Source of the DNA: Seiridium cupressi
Lineage: Eukaryota > Ascomycota > Sordariomycetes > Amphisphaeriales > Sporocadaceae
Length of the DNA: 64,000 nt
NCBI GenBank assembly: GCA_036674765.1
Contig: JARVKI010000010.1
Location: forward strand, 62,001-126,000
Direction: 5' to 3'
The position numbers and the translations under genes are program-made. How positions within the stretch are numbered: the stretch's first letter is position 1; each line of letters begins with the position of its first letter. This document shows positions 11,883 to 23,354 of the stretch, in pieces. The notes under the pieces were generated by a model that was given only the letters and a program-made list of their open reading frames with translations, had not been told where the DNA came from and did not search any database.

Positions 11883-13452
11883 TTGGTTCGTCAAGGCATT
11901 TTTAATTGTAGCATTGCATGGCGTTTAGGCTGTCGGTTATAGACATGGCGCGATACCGCCTAACTAGAATTCCCGTACATAGTAGTAGTGTAGATCTGCC
12001 CAAATCAGGCACATAATGATTCGTATACATATCATATCCCAGTCCCTCTCACGCACACGTCGAGTGGCCGAGAGCAGTAATCAAACACTTCCGCATGAAC
12101 AGTTGCCACGATGCCGGAACCGTGAATTCGCTCGCCAAACATGGGAGAGGCAAGAATTGTCATTAGACCAGGACGAATAACTCACACGGGTCGTTGGTAT
12201 ACTGCTCCCTTGTCTACAGTTAGCCGCGAATAGACTTGGCGTGCATCTAGCAGGGATAGCTGACATAGCCGAGTTGCCGTTCGAGCTTCGTGGGTGGACC
12301 TGAAAATAAGCGCCCGCTCTTCTAGGTCCTGCAGCTCCTGTCACATTTGCACGCCAACAACTCAAGAGCCTTCGAAATAAATCAAATGGCAAGACTATCG
12401 AGCCATCATCGAAGATTGCTTTCGCCGATGGCCGAAATCCAGCGCTCTTGGGCTTCTGGCAATGAAGGCATCCTTCGGCCGAGCTTTGGGTGAGGGCTGC
12501 AGCGACGACGCCCGTCATTGAGGAAGCGACGGGGCTTGACATCCGCAGATGCGCGGAACTGGGGATCTACGACTAGTGATCGAACCGTTTGAGGAGTTCG
12601 TCAGATGGGGTTTCGGTTCCAGAATCTTGCAGAGCACGCTTTTCAAAAAGAAGCCAACTTTGCATACTGCACCCGCGGTCTTGCAGTCCACCTTCGAAAA
12701 GCCTGGGGAGGATGGCACACACGCCATCATCCTTGCTCGTCGTCGTGCAGCCCAGCGCTCTGCTCTGAGCGCCGTTTAGGTCTAGCTTCAGGGCCCGAAC
12801 CGCCGACCGCCCCAACTGCCGACCTATTAGACGACCTCTGGGGGCCATCACGGCGCTTGACGAGAGTAAAATAGCCTCAGCCAGGTTCCGGTTGGTCACT
12901 TGCAGTGTGCATTCCTGGTCACCCACACAGATGACCCTTGCCGCATCCGACGCTCTGGTCCGGCCAGTCCATCTGCTCTAGGACCAAGCCTGTTGGCCCT
13001 TGACTGCAATTGTGAGCTCTGCCGAAGAACCGAGTCGATAGTCTGGGCGGCAGGGCATTTCCATGTCGATAATGTCACCCATCCTGCACGTTCCATGTCT
13101 GGGGACGGTGAAGGTAGGGGACCAACGCGCTACGATTGCACACCCTTGTAGTCTGTTGGAACTTGTCATGGCACCATACCATATGACTATATACGATGGC
13201 ACATCCCGATGCCTTGCTGACATTCCATGATTCCTTCAGTAACCAGTCATTAAATCCTCTCTTTGGTCGTTTCCGTTCTTTTCTTGTTACACGTAATGTT
13301 CGTGGTGTAGACTCTGCAGCAGGCTAGCAGTTTCGTTTCATAGGAGTATATTGTTTTAATCCTCACACCCTCACCGTTCAGACCTTCCTTACGACCCCAT
13401 AATCCCCATCCCGACCCATTTCGGGACCACCGGCACCATATCTCCAGGCGAG
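11883..13452. other. Intergenic region, no supportable gene
   Basis: 3' flank of the GH43 gene and promoter of surface protein B. A 153-codon minus-strand frame at 12081-12542 and overlapping frames at 12549-12926 lack recognisable domains and oppose each other, so no gene is called. Confidence 0.5.
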
Positions 13453-15038
13453 ATGGCTTGTTCTATTTTCCACTTTGTTTTGGCCTCTGCCATGCTCATA
13501 CGATCCGCAAAGGCTTTGCAGGTCGCACCAAACTCACCCTGCGCTTCCTCTTGTGTTGATTCAAGCGACCTTGATATCTCCGACCCAAACTCCTCAAACA
13601 CAGTCAACGATGATATCACGTGCTACGACAAGGATTTTGCCTCATCAGCCGCGGGTCTGAAATTCGAGAGATGCATGAGCTGCTTGCAAGATAGCTCCTA
13701 TTCTCAAGGAGCGGAGAGTGACCAGGCATGGTTCTTATGTAAGCTGCATTATTTTCCATCAACTACGGTCTTGGCTGATCATGAAATGAAGACAATCTCA
13801 GGTATACGTTTGACTACTGTATTTTCGGCTTCCCCAATGCCACCAATGTCGCATCAACGCCATGCTCAACGTCGACGGCCTGCGGAGGCTTAGAAGCAGC
13901 CTTGACCGGTGACAGCCTTGACGCAACAAACCTGCAAGCATATGGATATTGCAGTGCAGATGGCGGCGCCATGAGCGATTCGTCGGTGACGAAATGTAAG
14001 GCCTGTGTATCTGCTTCCGACGGTCAAGATTACCTAGTCAACTTCATGACCGCGCTGGAGGCAGGATGCCAGCAGCAACCTGCCACTGGAACTCTTATTG
14101 GGCTCAACGATACCGTTTTCGCGACGACGGCGATCAGTGCAACGGATCCTTCAGCCTCGGCAGAAGCTTCCAGTGGCAAAGCAGGAATGCCCACTACCGC
14201 CATCGCTGGAATAGCCATCGGCGCTATTGTTGTCCTCCTGGCCATTGCGGGCTTTCTCTTCGTGCGCTACAGAAAGCGACGTAATCGAAGCGTGCGTCTC
14301 GGAGGTCTAGCAAAGGGCACTGCGCCCAAACGGAGCAAACACCGTCCTGCGTCTTCGCTCTCTTTCCGCTGCCAGACACATTTGTCGCCTCGGTCACCGG
14401 CGTTCTTCCCAAGTCCGTCGGACACTACCATACAGGAGGAGAAGCAATTCCCAGCTCCTCCAACAAGTTTCAGTCCGAATCTCATTTCACCCGAGTCGCC
14501 TGATTCAAAGTTTTCCGCGTGGAACTCGAGACCGGGTTTCAAATCCGAGCGTGGTGCTCGTGGCCACGGTCCCAGCCTGCCCCTTTACAACATCTCTACA
14601 GCTGCACCGACAGTGCCGGCTGGTGTCTATCACTCAACTTCTCCCAAGTCAAAGAACTTTTCTCCCATCGATGAAACGACAACGCCGGCAAGCACCACCA
14701 GCACAAAGAGCACAGCACATCTCTTGCCCCTGAAACCATATAACCCAGCCGAGTATGGCATCTCGGCACCACATATGGGCACTGTCCCCGAAGCGACGTA
14801 CGAAAGCCCAACGTCGGGTTCGACGGCCAGTCCATTGATCAGCCGCGCCTGGGACCAGAAGAAACCACTATGGGACACACCCCTCCCAGTGAGGGTGTCG
14901 AGCCGGCCTGCCATCAACGTAGTCAACGTGCTCGGCGCGAACAAGGGGAAGAGGGTAAGCAGTAACACGGGAAGTCCTGTTGAGTCGAAGGAAGTTAGCG
15001 TCAAGTTTCCGGGACCTCCTTCACCAAAGCGTTTCTAG
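13453..15038 (+). CDS. Single-pass cysteine-rich surface protein (paralogue B), hypothetical
   Basis: Exons 13453-13738 and 13792-15038 encode about 510 residues. The acceptor at 13790-13791 was chosen over the nearer CAG at 13799-13801. Only the first keeps frame, and it gives YNLRYTFDYCIFG, which aligns with YNMRFATSTCLFG of paralogue A. Signal peptide (FHFVLASAMLIRSAKA), ectodomain with the same 12 cysteines (SPCASSC, RCMSCL, CIFG, STPC, TACGG, GYC, KCKAC, GCQQ), Ser/Thr stalk, one membrane helix (IAGIAIGAIVVLLAIAGFLF), basic stop-transfer RYRKRRNR, and a Ser/Pro-rich cytoplasmic tail of about 240 residues. It has one intron where paralogue A has three. Function unknown. Confidence 0.83.
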
Positions 15039-15949
15039 TTTCAACCCTAAGTCATGATCACCAAACGGGTGCCCCCGTATATAAGCAGAGATAGAGAGCT
15101 CTAGGGAAGATTCCTTCCTCAGCGTACCACAATAAAGATCACTACCCTCCCACACTCAAATGCTCACCAAAAGGGTGCAGAACGTAAATTGCTGACATGT
15201 GTACTGTGCCTTACAACGGTTCGTAGACGCCATCAAGTCACAGGGTGACCCCAATGACAAGGGCCGATGAGAAAGACGTACAAGATGTTGGTGTAATTTA
15301 ATCCGCATCTTATCCACCAATCCATCGATGCTTCAACATAATCTAACCAAAATGATGCATAATTAGCTACATTCGCGTGGTGGATGTCATTTGCTGTTGT
15401 GGTTCTCACAACACTCTGACATGTATGCCGAGGCTTGGGAAGAGAAAGAAGCGGCGCATTCTCAGTCGGAGACTACATAAATTCGCATAAAAATCCATTG
15501 CCATGACTTGCTCCTCTTTTCGCTAATAAGGCCCCTGCCCGTATCGACTTGGATGCCAATTGCTGCCCTTGAATGTCATGTAAGCCAAGAATTCAGAGGG
15601 CACCAGCGAGCGGAGGAAAAGCAGGTTTTGATAGTCAATCAATCAAACGGCAAAGATACAATGTCATATCATGTTTGCTTCCACACTAAAACTGGGTTGT
15701 GCCATATATCACGGTAGAGAGCATGCCAAGAATATCGCCAAGACATCAAGCAATGAAGAATGCCACACTGAAGTTGATTTGTAGTCTTTCAGTCAATTAC
15801 CTGCACGTATTTATCTCCCATCCTACTTTCCTAATCCTCTGAGAGCCAGAGCCTTGCGCCAATACAATATAGTTTTTACCTCTTTGCCATCACACCCCGC
15901 TATACTAGACCACACCACATCAAATTACATCACCATGAGCAGCTAATAC
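15039..15949. other. Intergenic region, no supportable gene
   Basis: 3' flank of surface protein B. No domain-bearing frame seen. The end of the stretch (about 15935 onward) begins to read as a decayed hydrolase gene, annotated separately. Confidence 0.5.
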
Positions 15950-16215
15950 AGGTTCGCCTTGGTGGGCGAGGGGCTTCTGGCAACTCTACAGAAAAAGCTT
16001 GGAGTGAAGCATGTGATACTTCTTGGCATATCGACCAGGGGCGCTGCCTTGGGCGCAGCTACTCACGCCGCCGACCTGGACTTCGTCGTGACCGTCGTGG
16101 AAGACGCGTGCTAGGATCCAATGAACAGGTGCATCGCGCCCTCATTGACATTGTGATTTCTTCATGGGCTTGGATCTCGACAGTGGAAGAGGCGATAGCT
16201 CGCCTGGCGGGATAG
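15950..16215 (+). pseudogene. Decayed C-terminal part of an isochorismatase-family hydrolase
   Basis: From about 15950 the plus strand reads into LGVKHVILLGISTRGAALG and HAADLDFVVTVVEDAC, a clear match to the C-terminal half of isochorismatase-like (cysteine hydrolase) proteins. The next codon is TAG at 16112-16114, where the family usually has a sense codon. A shift of frame between 16115 and 16130 then restores VHRALIDIV and ISTVEEA, the usual family ending, up to a stop at 16213-16215. The N-terminal half is not recognisable upstream. One stop plus one frameshift in an otherwise well-kept region suggests recent decay. The exact enzyme type (isochorismatase, ureidoacrylate or carbamoylsarcosine amidase) cannot be told. 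Confidence 0.72.
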
Positions 16216-16512
16216 ACATCTTTCTAGGGGGCAAACAACTTACATGATAGCTTGAGCAGAGGTCAGCCAAGAGACATCAATGAACAACATACGTTTATCC
16301 TATACTGTTGTTTTCTCACAAAGTCATGTACCTATTAACCACTGTCTCGCATCTGGCTGAGGGTAAATGAGGAACTGTTATGGCACAATCGTTGTCTGAC
16401 GATGTAAGAAATGTTCTCGAGTCCAGTAGATGATAGAGAGCAGAACAGAAATGTTATCCACCCATGCCCTCGAGTAATCGCGTAGGGTACACATCATGGA
16501 ACGCGCATCCAT
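16216..16512. other. Spacer between two gene relics
   Basis: About 300 bases separate the 3' ends of the isochorismatase relic (plus) and the RidA relic (minus). Nothing recognisable is inside. Confidence 0.5.
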
Positions 16513-16608
16513 TCATAAAGTCAATAAACGATTAGTGACCTTGGTAACCTCAATCTCGACCTTCATCTGGGGGTCGCCTCGAAGCTCAGTCACCCCGACG
16601 CAGGTCCA
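16513..16608 (-). pseudogene. C-terminal fragment of a RidA (YjgF/YER057c/UK114) family protein
   Basis: On the minus strand 31 codons and a stop read WTCVGVTELRGDPQMKVEIE then VTKVTN, matching the C-terminal strand-helix-strand of RidA-type enamine/imine deaminases (TCVGV...VEIEV). Just upstream of the Trp is TGTAG, which could be an intron acceptor. Further upstream (to about 16720) a partly open frame gives only weak resemblance, and no YSQA/FVSGQ-like N-terminal motif was found. It is either the last exon of a badly decayed gene or a small truncated copy. It lies tail to tail with the isochorismatase relic. Confidence 0.5.
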
Positions 16609-17523
16609 CTACAGCTGTGATCAGACATATACCTCCTGAGATTGCGGACCATGTGCCCCTGGGTGGTATCATTCATGGAGTGGTGGAAGAAGTTGACACG
16701 TTCTCGTAATTGTATTTCTGGTGTGATATCATCTTTGATAATGCGCAATCACTATGCGAGAACGGACTAGAAGCCCACAAATCAGAGTTCCAAAACAGTA
16801 ACAAATCATTTGTGGTTCAACGTAATTATGATGGAGGAACTGGATTGTGAATGCAGTATTCGTCCCGGACACACTCTGTCACGGTCACATGATTGAAGGC
16901 TAGGCTGATGGTTCATGTTCCGAAGCAGCGAGGCGTTATGGAGTTACGTATTATAGCAGTATACGATGCGTCTTAATGTTCATCAAGAATGCTTAGCTGT
17001 GGAGCGAAAGAAACGATGTCACTTCCCAATAAAAGCCGTGCCATTGAGAGTTTCCTTCTACAAGTGTGATGACTGTACACCCGAGAGAGTCATGCTCGAT
17101 GCGAGTTTCAAAAGCCATCGAAGTGCTTGATCGGATACTCGTTGAAAGTATTAGCGATCATACATGTAGAGAGCGCCAGCCACATTGGATCCACCTGGGC
17201 CACAGACTGACTGCATAACCCTACCCTGGTCTGCTCATAGATTGACAAGCCGAATATCTGGCTTCTCGGCGATGTCGTTTATTACTATGTAACACATCCC
17301 ATGAAGCTGAGAACGCTGCATTGAACAGCCCATTCTACTACCTACATGTACGGATGACTCCCCCAGCTTCGTGCAAGTGCACTGACTGGCATGACCCAAA
17401 GGTGCAGGTGGCCCCACTTCATCGCTAGCAAGGGCGTGGCCGGAGCTTGAAATTTCTCAACCCTCGTTGCTTGTACCTGACTCAGGTCAACAACTTACAA
17501 CACATTGCCATTGCCAATTAATC
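16609..17523. other. Intergenic region, no supportable gene
   Basis: May contain unrecognised upstream debris of the RidA-like relic. The last few hundred bases are the presumed ArgJ promoter. Confidence 0.45.
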
Positions 17524-18943
17524 ATGAGGCCGGTCAGTCGCTTTCCAGCCCAATTGGGCCGGAGGATGTACTCTGCACCGACCGGGAACTCGATACCGGC
17601 AGCAAAGAAGAAGTACGTGCCTACCAGCGGCACCTATCCTCAGGGCTTCAGGGTCTCGGGCACCGTTGTCGGAGTCAAGCCAAGCAATACTACCAAGCCA
17701 GACTTGGCCTTTATCACGTCCGACCGGCCTTGCGCAGCAGCGGCCGTCTTCACCAAGAACAAGTTCCAAGCTGCGCCCGTGACCTTTAGTCGAGCACTTC
17801 TCCAGCAGAAGAACAACTCGGACCTGCAGGGCGTCATCATCAACTCGGGATGCGCCAATGCCGTGACAGGGAAAGGCGGCCTCGAAGATGCTGAAGCCAT
17901 GGCCAGCGAGGCCGACAAGGCCCTTGGTGCGGATAAAGCGACAATCGTCATGAGCACTGGAGTCATCGGCCAGAGGTATTTTCGCATATCTGAAACATTA
18001 CAGTTCATGGCTGATGAGATGCAACAGGCTGCCCATAAAGAAGATCCTGGACAACGTCCCCGTGGCTTACCAGAAGCTAGGGTCTTCTCATGACCATTGG
18101 TTGACATGCGCAACCGCCATCTGCACAACTGACACTTTTCCCAAGCTCATCTCCAAGACCTTCACTCTCCCATCCTCGCCATCGGTTGAATTCCGCATTG
18201 CGGGCTTGACCAAGGGTGCCGGCATGATCCACCCAAACATGGCAACTCTGCTTGGTGTTATCGCCACCGATGCGCCAATTGCTTCCCATCTTCTCCCGGG
18301 TCTGTTGAAAGGTGCCGTCAATAAATCTTTCAATAGCATTACTATCGACGGAGACACATCCACCAACGACACCGTCGCTCTGCTGGCCAACGGTGCCGCC
18401 GGCGGCCAGGAGATTGTGTCCCAAGACTCACCAGACTACCAGGCTTTCCAAGACGCTCTTTCCGCCTTCTCGACCGAGCTTGCACAGCTGGTCGTCCGCG
18501 ACGGAGAGGGTGCGACCAAGTTCGTCACTATTAAAGTCGTTGAGTCGTCAAGTGAAGAGGGCGCGCGAAAGATTGCCAGTACCATTGCCAGGTCGCCTCT
18601 GGTGAAGACGGCGCTGTACGGCAAGGATGCAAATTGGGGACGTATTCTGTGCGCGACCGGTTACTCACTGATCACCGAGCCCGGCACAGGCATAAATGAC
18701 GTCGCCGAAATTATCCCAGAGAAGACCAACGTCTCCTTCATTCCCTCGGATGGCAGTGCTGAATTGAAGCTGCTCGTCGATGGCGAGCCAGAAACAGTTG
18801 ACGAGGAGAGAGCAGCTCAGATTTTGGAGCATGAGGATCTTGAGATCCTCGTACGGCTGGGAACGGGCAAAAAGGAAGCAACCTACTGGACCTGCGACTA
18901 CTCGCATGAGTACATCACGATCAACGGTGACTATCGCACATAG
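17524..18943 (+). CDS. Arginine biosynthesis bifunctional protein ArgJ, mitochondrial
   Basis: Ornithine acetyltransferase / N-acetylglutamate synthase, which recycles acetyl groups between N-acetylornithine and glutamate in the mitochondrial matrix. Exons 17524-17975 and 18028-18943 (intron 52 nt) give 455 residues, the usual fungal length. The N-terminus ([18 protein letters not shown]) is a basic, acid-free mitochondrial presequence. ArgJ signatures: [21 protein letters not shown], and the autocleavage motif [15 protein letters not shown]. The nucleophilic Thr (residue about 224) becomes the N-terminus of the beta chain. The ending with TINGDYRT is typical. ATG 17524 starts the presequence. 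Ortholog of yeast ARG7. Confidence 0.97.
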
Positions 18944-19356
18944 ACACCCGGTTGACAGTTTCTGCTAGACGAGGACATTGGTTCCCGTACAGGTACGTGT
19001 ACGCTGTTAGTACATCGAGTGCATCTGGAAATACCCCTCGTCACAATACTCGGTGGGGTTTTGCATGCTTTGTTCAAGACTACATCGTTGGTGCCGGAAA
19101 TGGATTCAGACGGACAACCCTCTTTCTATATACATATACAAGGCGATAGAAAAAAAAAATCAAGCGCTTATTGTCTTTCATTTCTCAGTTGGAAACGTGT
19201 CTTGTTGGTGTACTGATTCTCAATCTTGACAAACCACATGACATCAGTTACCAAACCACCGACTGCTAACGCACTCATCTGAGCTATCCGATTCGTCTGC
19301 CACCTTATCCAAATTGTGAGCTAGAATTTTGAGAAACACTTTAACAAGATAAGAAA
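18944..19356. other. Short intergenic region
   Basis: 3' flank of ArgJ and promoter of the kinase gene; nothing else recognised. Confidence 0.5.
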
Positions 19357-21451
19357 ATGGGGGACATATGGGATGTAGCTCCGGGTGTTCTGGACCAGCT
19401 ACACCTGTCGAAGATGCAGACGCACACCATACAATTCTGGCATGTGCGTAACCGAGCGACGAATTTCAACTCCAAGGACTACGGCGGCATCGACCAGATC
19501 AACATCCCCCGAGGCACGCCTCCGCTGGGGCCCGGCCAAAAGATATTGCCAGCCGTTACAATGGACTCGACGCCATGGCCGAATCGTCAGGGGTTCAGTA
19601 GAGCACGGGGTGGACTGGATCTGGATGCCGTGCAAAACATCTTCGCCATCAAGGAGAAGAAATACCGACCGACGTGGGCCCGCCTGGGAACGGTGAAGGA
19701 CTTCTTCGAAGGGCCGAATTTCACCTACCGTAAGTGTCTAGGTTTTGGGGGTCATGGCTTGGCCTTGCACTACAGGTTCGGGGATCGTGATCAACCTGAC
19801 CAGCAGTTCGACTTTGTGGTCAAGGTTGGTGTATCCAAGTGGCCGAACAAGGGCCTGAGGATCGAGGAAACGGAGACAAGGGTAAGTGATGCGGTTGGCT
19901 CACTGTATGATGTTGGTCTGACAAATCGGTGCTTATAAGATTCATTGCAGAAGCTTGCCCGAGCCGCTCACATCGTGCAAGTGATTGACGCGGCAGACAT
20001 TGGCAGAATACCGCCTAAAAGAACAAAAAAGCAACCACGGCAAGATGACTCGAGTGATGAGGACGACGATGATAGTGGAGACGAGGACGTGGACCCTCCG
20101 CCCAAGCGGACACGGAAGAGGAGAGATGAGCTTACCCCCCAAGAGCTGGGCCGGAAGAAGATCAACTGGGACAAGAAACCTTCGCAGCGGAGTGGCTACC
20201 AGGCTGAAGAACGTGATGACCAAGACTTTTTGCTCCTCGAATTCGTCGAGAACGGCGACTTGACGAGACTGCTGGTAAAGTGCAAAGAGCAGGACAAAAC
20301 AGTGCCGAATAGGATACTGTGGCGCTTCTGGCTATGCAGTAGGTTGTGTGGACCGCCCCCAGAAAACACCTCGGGACGAAGCTGAACAGTCTTCTACACT
20401 AGTGGTAAAGATGTGCATAGCGATGGCGTTTCCGCCACGAAAGTTTCATCCAGATCGGAAAAATCACCAGGGTGAGCTTGATGAGGTCGTTCCGGACGCG
20501 AAGCACCACTGGAGGATGAAACGAATGGTCCACTTCGACCTCGACCCCTGGAATAGTGAGAGCTCTCAAAAGAAGAAGCATAGTCTCGTTTCTGACAGCA
20601 AAATAGTTTTCATTGGCAGCATTGAGCCTGATCCCAGCCACCATAGTCTCGTACCGAGGCTTAAGGTGAGTTGTCTCTGTAGGAGATGGGATTGATCTTG
20701 CAATACTTATGTGTTCGTAGCTTGGTGACTTTGGCACGGCACATGAGGTCAAGCAACAGAAGCGAGAGCAAGTTATTCTGGCACATGGGCGTGAGCAGTT
20801 GGATTAATGTCTATAGCTCCTATTATGTCAACAGACGACCCCAAGCAAAGCCGCTATATTTTGCACCCGTAAGTCCACCCGACTAGCGCTTCTTGGCTTT
20901 GTTGAGATGAAGCTCACACAAGACCAGGAACAATTTACGGCAGACTGGGACTACATAACGGCAGATCGTAATGGTTCAAATGTATGTAACCAGTTGGTTG
21001 CCGGGAATTATGGACCCCCAATGAATGTCTGGGGCATAGGATTGGTGAGATAGCTGTAGCCTCTTTTTTGTCCTCGAGAAAGCCCACTGACCTTGACCAG
21101 GTCATGCAGTCGCTGATCACGACGGAAACTCCTCGTAGGCCGCCACTCCCCGGCTACCTGAACATGCCCTCGGGGGGAGGAGGTGGGGAGACCAAAGTGA
21201 TCTCGTACGGCGCCTGGTTGCTTGAAGACGAGTGGGCACGAGTCGACTACGATCTTCGGTGGCTCGTGGCCGGGTGCCTGTGTCACGACCCAGCCGATCG
21301 CCCAGGGCTGGATGAGCTCCTGTTCGCTGCGGCGCAGGGCTGCGAGAAAGACGAGTGGGCTGATGAGGATAATGCTGCGATTAGAAACTGGCTAAATGAT
21401 GTTTTGTTCAACGCCCCAGTAGCCGCCAGCCCTAGCACCAGCACTGGCTAA
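19357..21451 (+). CDS. Protein kinase-like protein with acidic/basic insert (fungal expansion family)
   Basis: Eight exons: 19357-19881, 19951-20338, 20403-20555, 20607-20665, 20721-20767, 20817-20868, 20928-21044 and 21101-21451, giving 563 residues. Kinase landmarks in order: Gly-rich loop CLGFGGHG (about 134-141), ATP Lys in FVVKVG, catalytic loop HFDLDPWN (HRDLKPEN position; Asp and Asn kept, Arg and Lys replaced), DFG at about 378-380 (LGDFGTA), and APE in YFAPEQF. Between the N-lobe Lys and the hinge (LLLEFVENGD) is an insert with an acidic run (about 207-222) and a basic cluster KRTRKRR (about 227-233) that could be a nuclear localisation signal. Intron 20768-20816 uses a GC donor (GCAAGT); without it no frame joins DFG to APE. 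It resembles the lineage-expanded kinase-like genes of filamentous fungi; substrate unknown. Confidence 0.82.
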
Positions 21452-22010
21452 CTGTGGCAACTAGGGGCCTATAACAAGGCCTTGAGAACCTGTCAATACA
21501 TGTAGGTAAAAAGCAGTACAGATGATGCGGGAATATATAATTATATAGTTTGCCTCGGAAGTCCAAAAAAGGTAATAATGCGTCCATGAGTGGCGGTTAG
21601 TACTGTATATGTGAGCTTGCTTTAGGATATCTAGCTGGCGACGGGAATAATCTAGTTTTTATTTTTTGTCTTTTATTTTTTTTTGCTTCGATATGATTGC
21701 ACAAGACACATTCCGGTACCACCTCTCACCAAGTTCAACGTTGCTGTGAACGCAGGGACATTGTAGTCTGTCAGTGCTGTTAGCGCTGTAGAAGCACGGC
21801 AGCTAACGCCCTGCAGCTTGGTGAACAACCCCTGCCTAAAGCTTCACCCGTGCTAAGCCATATTTAGCTTAGCCTGTCGAAGCTCGTCGCCAGAACGCGT
21901 CTTTGTGTCTCTCACCGCGTAAATTGATTTTATGCCACCATCGACGACGTGAACAGCCCCAGATTTCCACACGACCATAACCGCGACGCATCGCCAGAAC
22001 TGCACCAAAG
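21452..22010. other. Short intergenic region
   Basis: AT-rich 3' flank of the kinase gene (about 21470-21700), then the presumed promoter of the RFC gene. No other gene seen. Confidence 0.5.
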
Positions 22011-23152
22011 ATGCCTGCAGTCCAGAAAGCCGAAGTGGGCGAGTCGTCGACATCGGCTGCCAAAAAGGCCCTCAATGCCACCGCCAATGGTGCTTCCAAC
22101 TATGAACTACCCTGGTATTTACCCTGCATCCGCCGTGAAACTATTGCCGTAGCGCCGATACTCATGCCAACTCGCGAAACAGGGTAGAGAAATACCGCCC
22201 AGTCTTCCTCGACGATGTTGTCGGCAACACGGAAACGATCGAGCGCCTCAAGATCATCTCCAAAGATGGCAACATGCCCCACGTCATCATCTCCGGCATG
22301 CCGGGCATCGGAAAGACCACGAGCGTCCTCTGCCTGGCACGGCAACTGCTGGGCGATTCGTACAAGGAAGCGGTGTTGGAGCTCAACGCCTCGGACGAGC
22401 GCGGTATCGACGTGGTACGGAACAGAATCAAGGGCTTCGCGCAAAAGAAGGTCACTTTGCCCGCCGGCAGACACAAGATTGTTATTCTCGACGAAGCCGA
22501 CAGCATGACGAGCGGTGCGCAGCAGGCCCTGAGGAGGACGATGGAGATCTACTCGAACACGACCCGATTCGCGTTCGCCTGCAACCAGAGCAACAAGATC
22601 ATCGAGCCCCTGCAGTCGAGATGCGCCATCCTGCGATATGCCCGACTGACCGACGCCCAAGTCGTGAAGCGTCTACTACAGATCATCGAGGCGGAGAAGG
22701 TGCAGTACAGCGATGACGGCCTGGCGGCACTGGTCTTCAGTGCTGAAGGTGATATGCGACAAGCCATCAACAACCTCCAGTCCACGTTTGCCGGCTTTGG
22801 CTTCGTCAATGGCGACAATGTGTTCAAGGTGGTGGATTCTCCTCATCCCATCAAGGTGCAGGCCATGCTAAAGGCATGCTACGAGGGCAAGATTGACAGC
22901 GCCATGGACAGTCTTCGCGAGTTGTGGGATCTGGGCTACAGCTGCCACGATATCATCAGCACCATGTTCAGGGTCACCAAGACAATTCCCACCCTGAGTG
23001 AGCACAGCAAGCTCGAGTTCATCAAGGAGATTGGCTTCACGCACATGAAGATCCTGGAGGGCGTGCAGACCTTGCTCCAGCTGAGCGGCTGCGTGGCACG
23101 TCTGTGCAAGATTAATATGGATCCGAAGCGGTTTGAAGTGAAGACGTCGTAG
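22011..23152 (+). CDS. RFC4: Replication factor C small subunit (yeast Rfc4 / human RFC2 type)
   Basis: Subunit of the pentameric RFC clamp loader that opens PCNA at primer-template junctions. Exons 22011-22114 and 22183-23152 (intron 68 nt) give 357 residues. The N-terminus is followed by the RFC box WVEKYRP. Walker A GMPGIGKT (about 73-80), Walker B ILDEAD (about 136-141), sensor and arginine-finger region [12 protein letters not shown], and the C-terminal collar domain are complete. The [10 protein letters not shown] and [16 protein letters not shown] sequences fit the Rfc4/RFC2 subtype better than Rfc2, Rfc3 or Rfc5. Subunit assignment is by motif recall, without alignment. Housekeeping gene. 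Confidence 0.93.
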
Positions 23153-23354
23153 TGGGCTTCTGATGAGCTGAATTGACGGGTGAATTGGTTGCATGGCATG
23201 GCGTTTTACGAATTTTGATGGCAGGGTTGGCTGGCATTGCCCGGATGATTTCAAGGACCAATTCGAGACAGTTAATTTCAGCTGTTATACACGACTGATG
23301 ACTCGCCGAACCTGACCAAAGTTTCCTTGCTAAGCATGCTTTTCGTCGTGACCC

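Noticed and set aside
12081..12542. 153-codon open frame on the minus strand
   Set aside because: No domain, no signal peptide, unusual composition, and it lies among similar frames on both strands in a GC-rich intergenic region.
13799..13803. Acceptor CAG at 13799-13801 for the intron of surface protein B
   Set aside because: It puts the second exon out of frame; the AG at 13790-13791 keeps the frame and matches the paralogue residue for residue around the junction.
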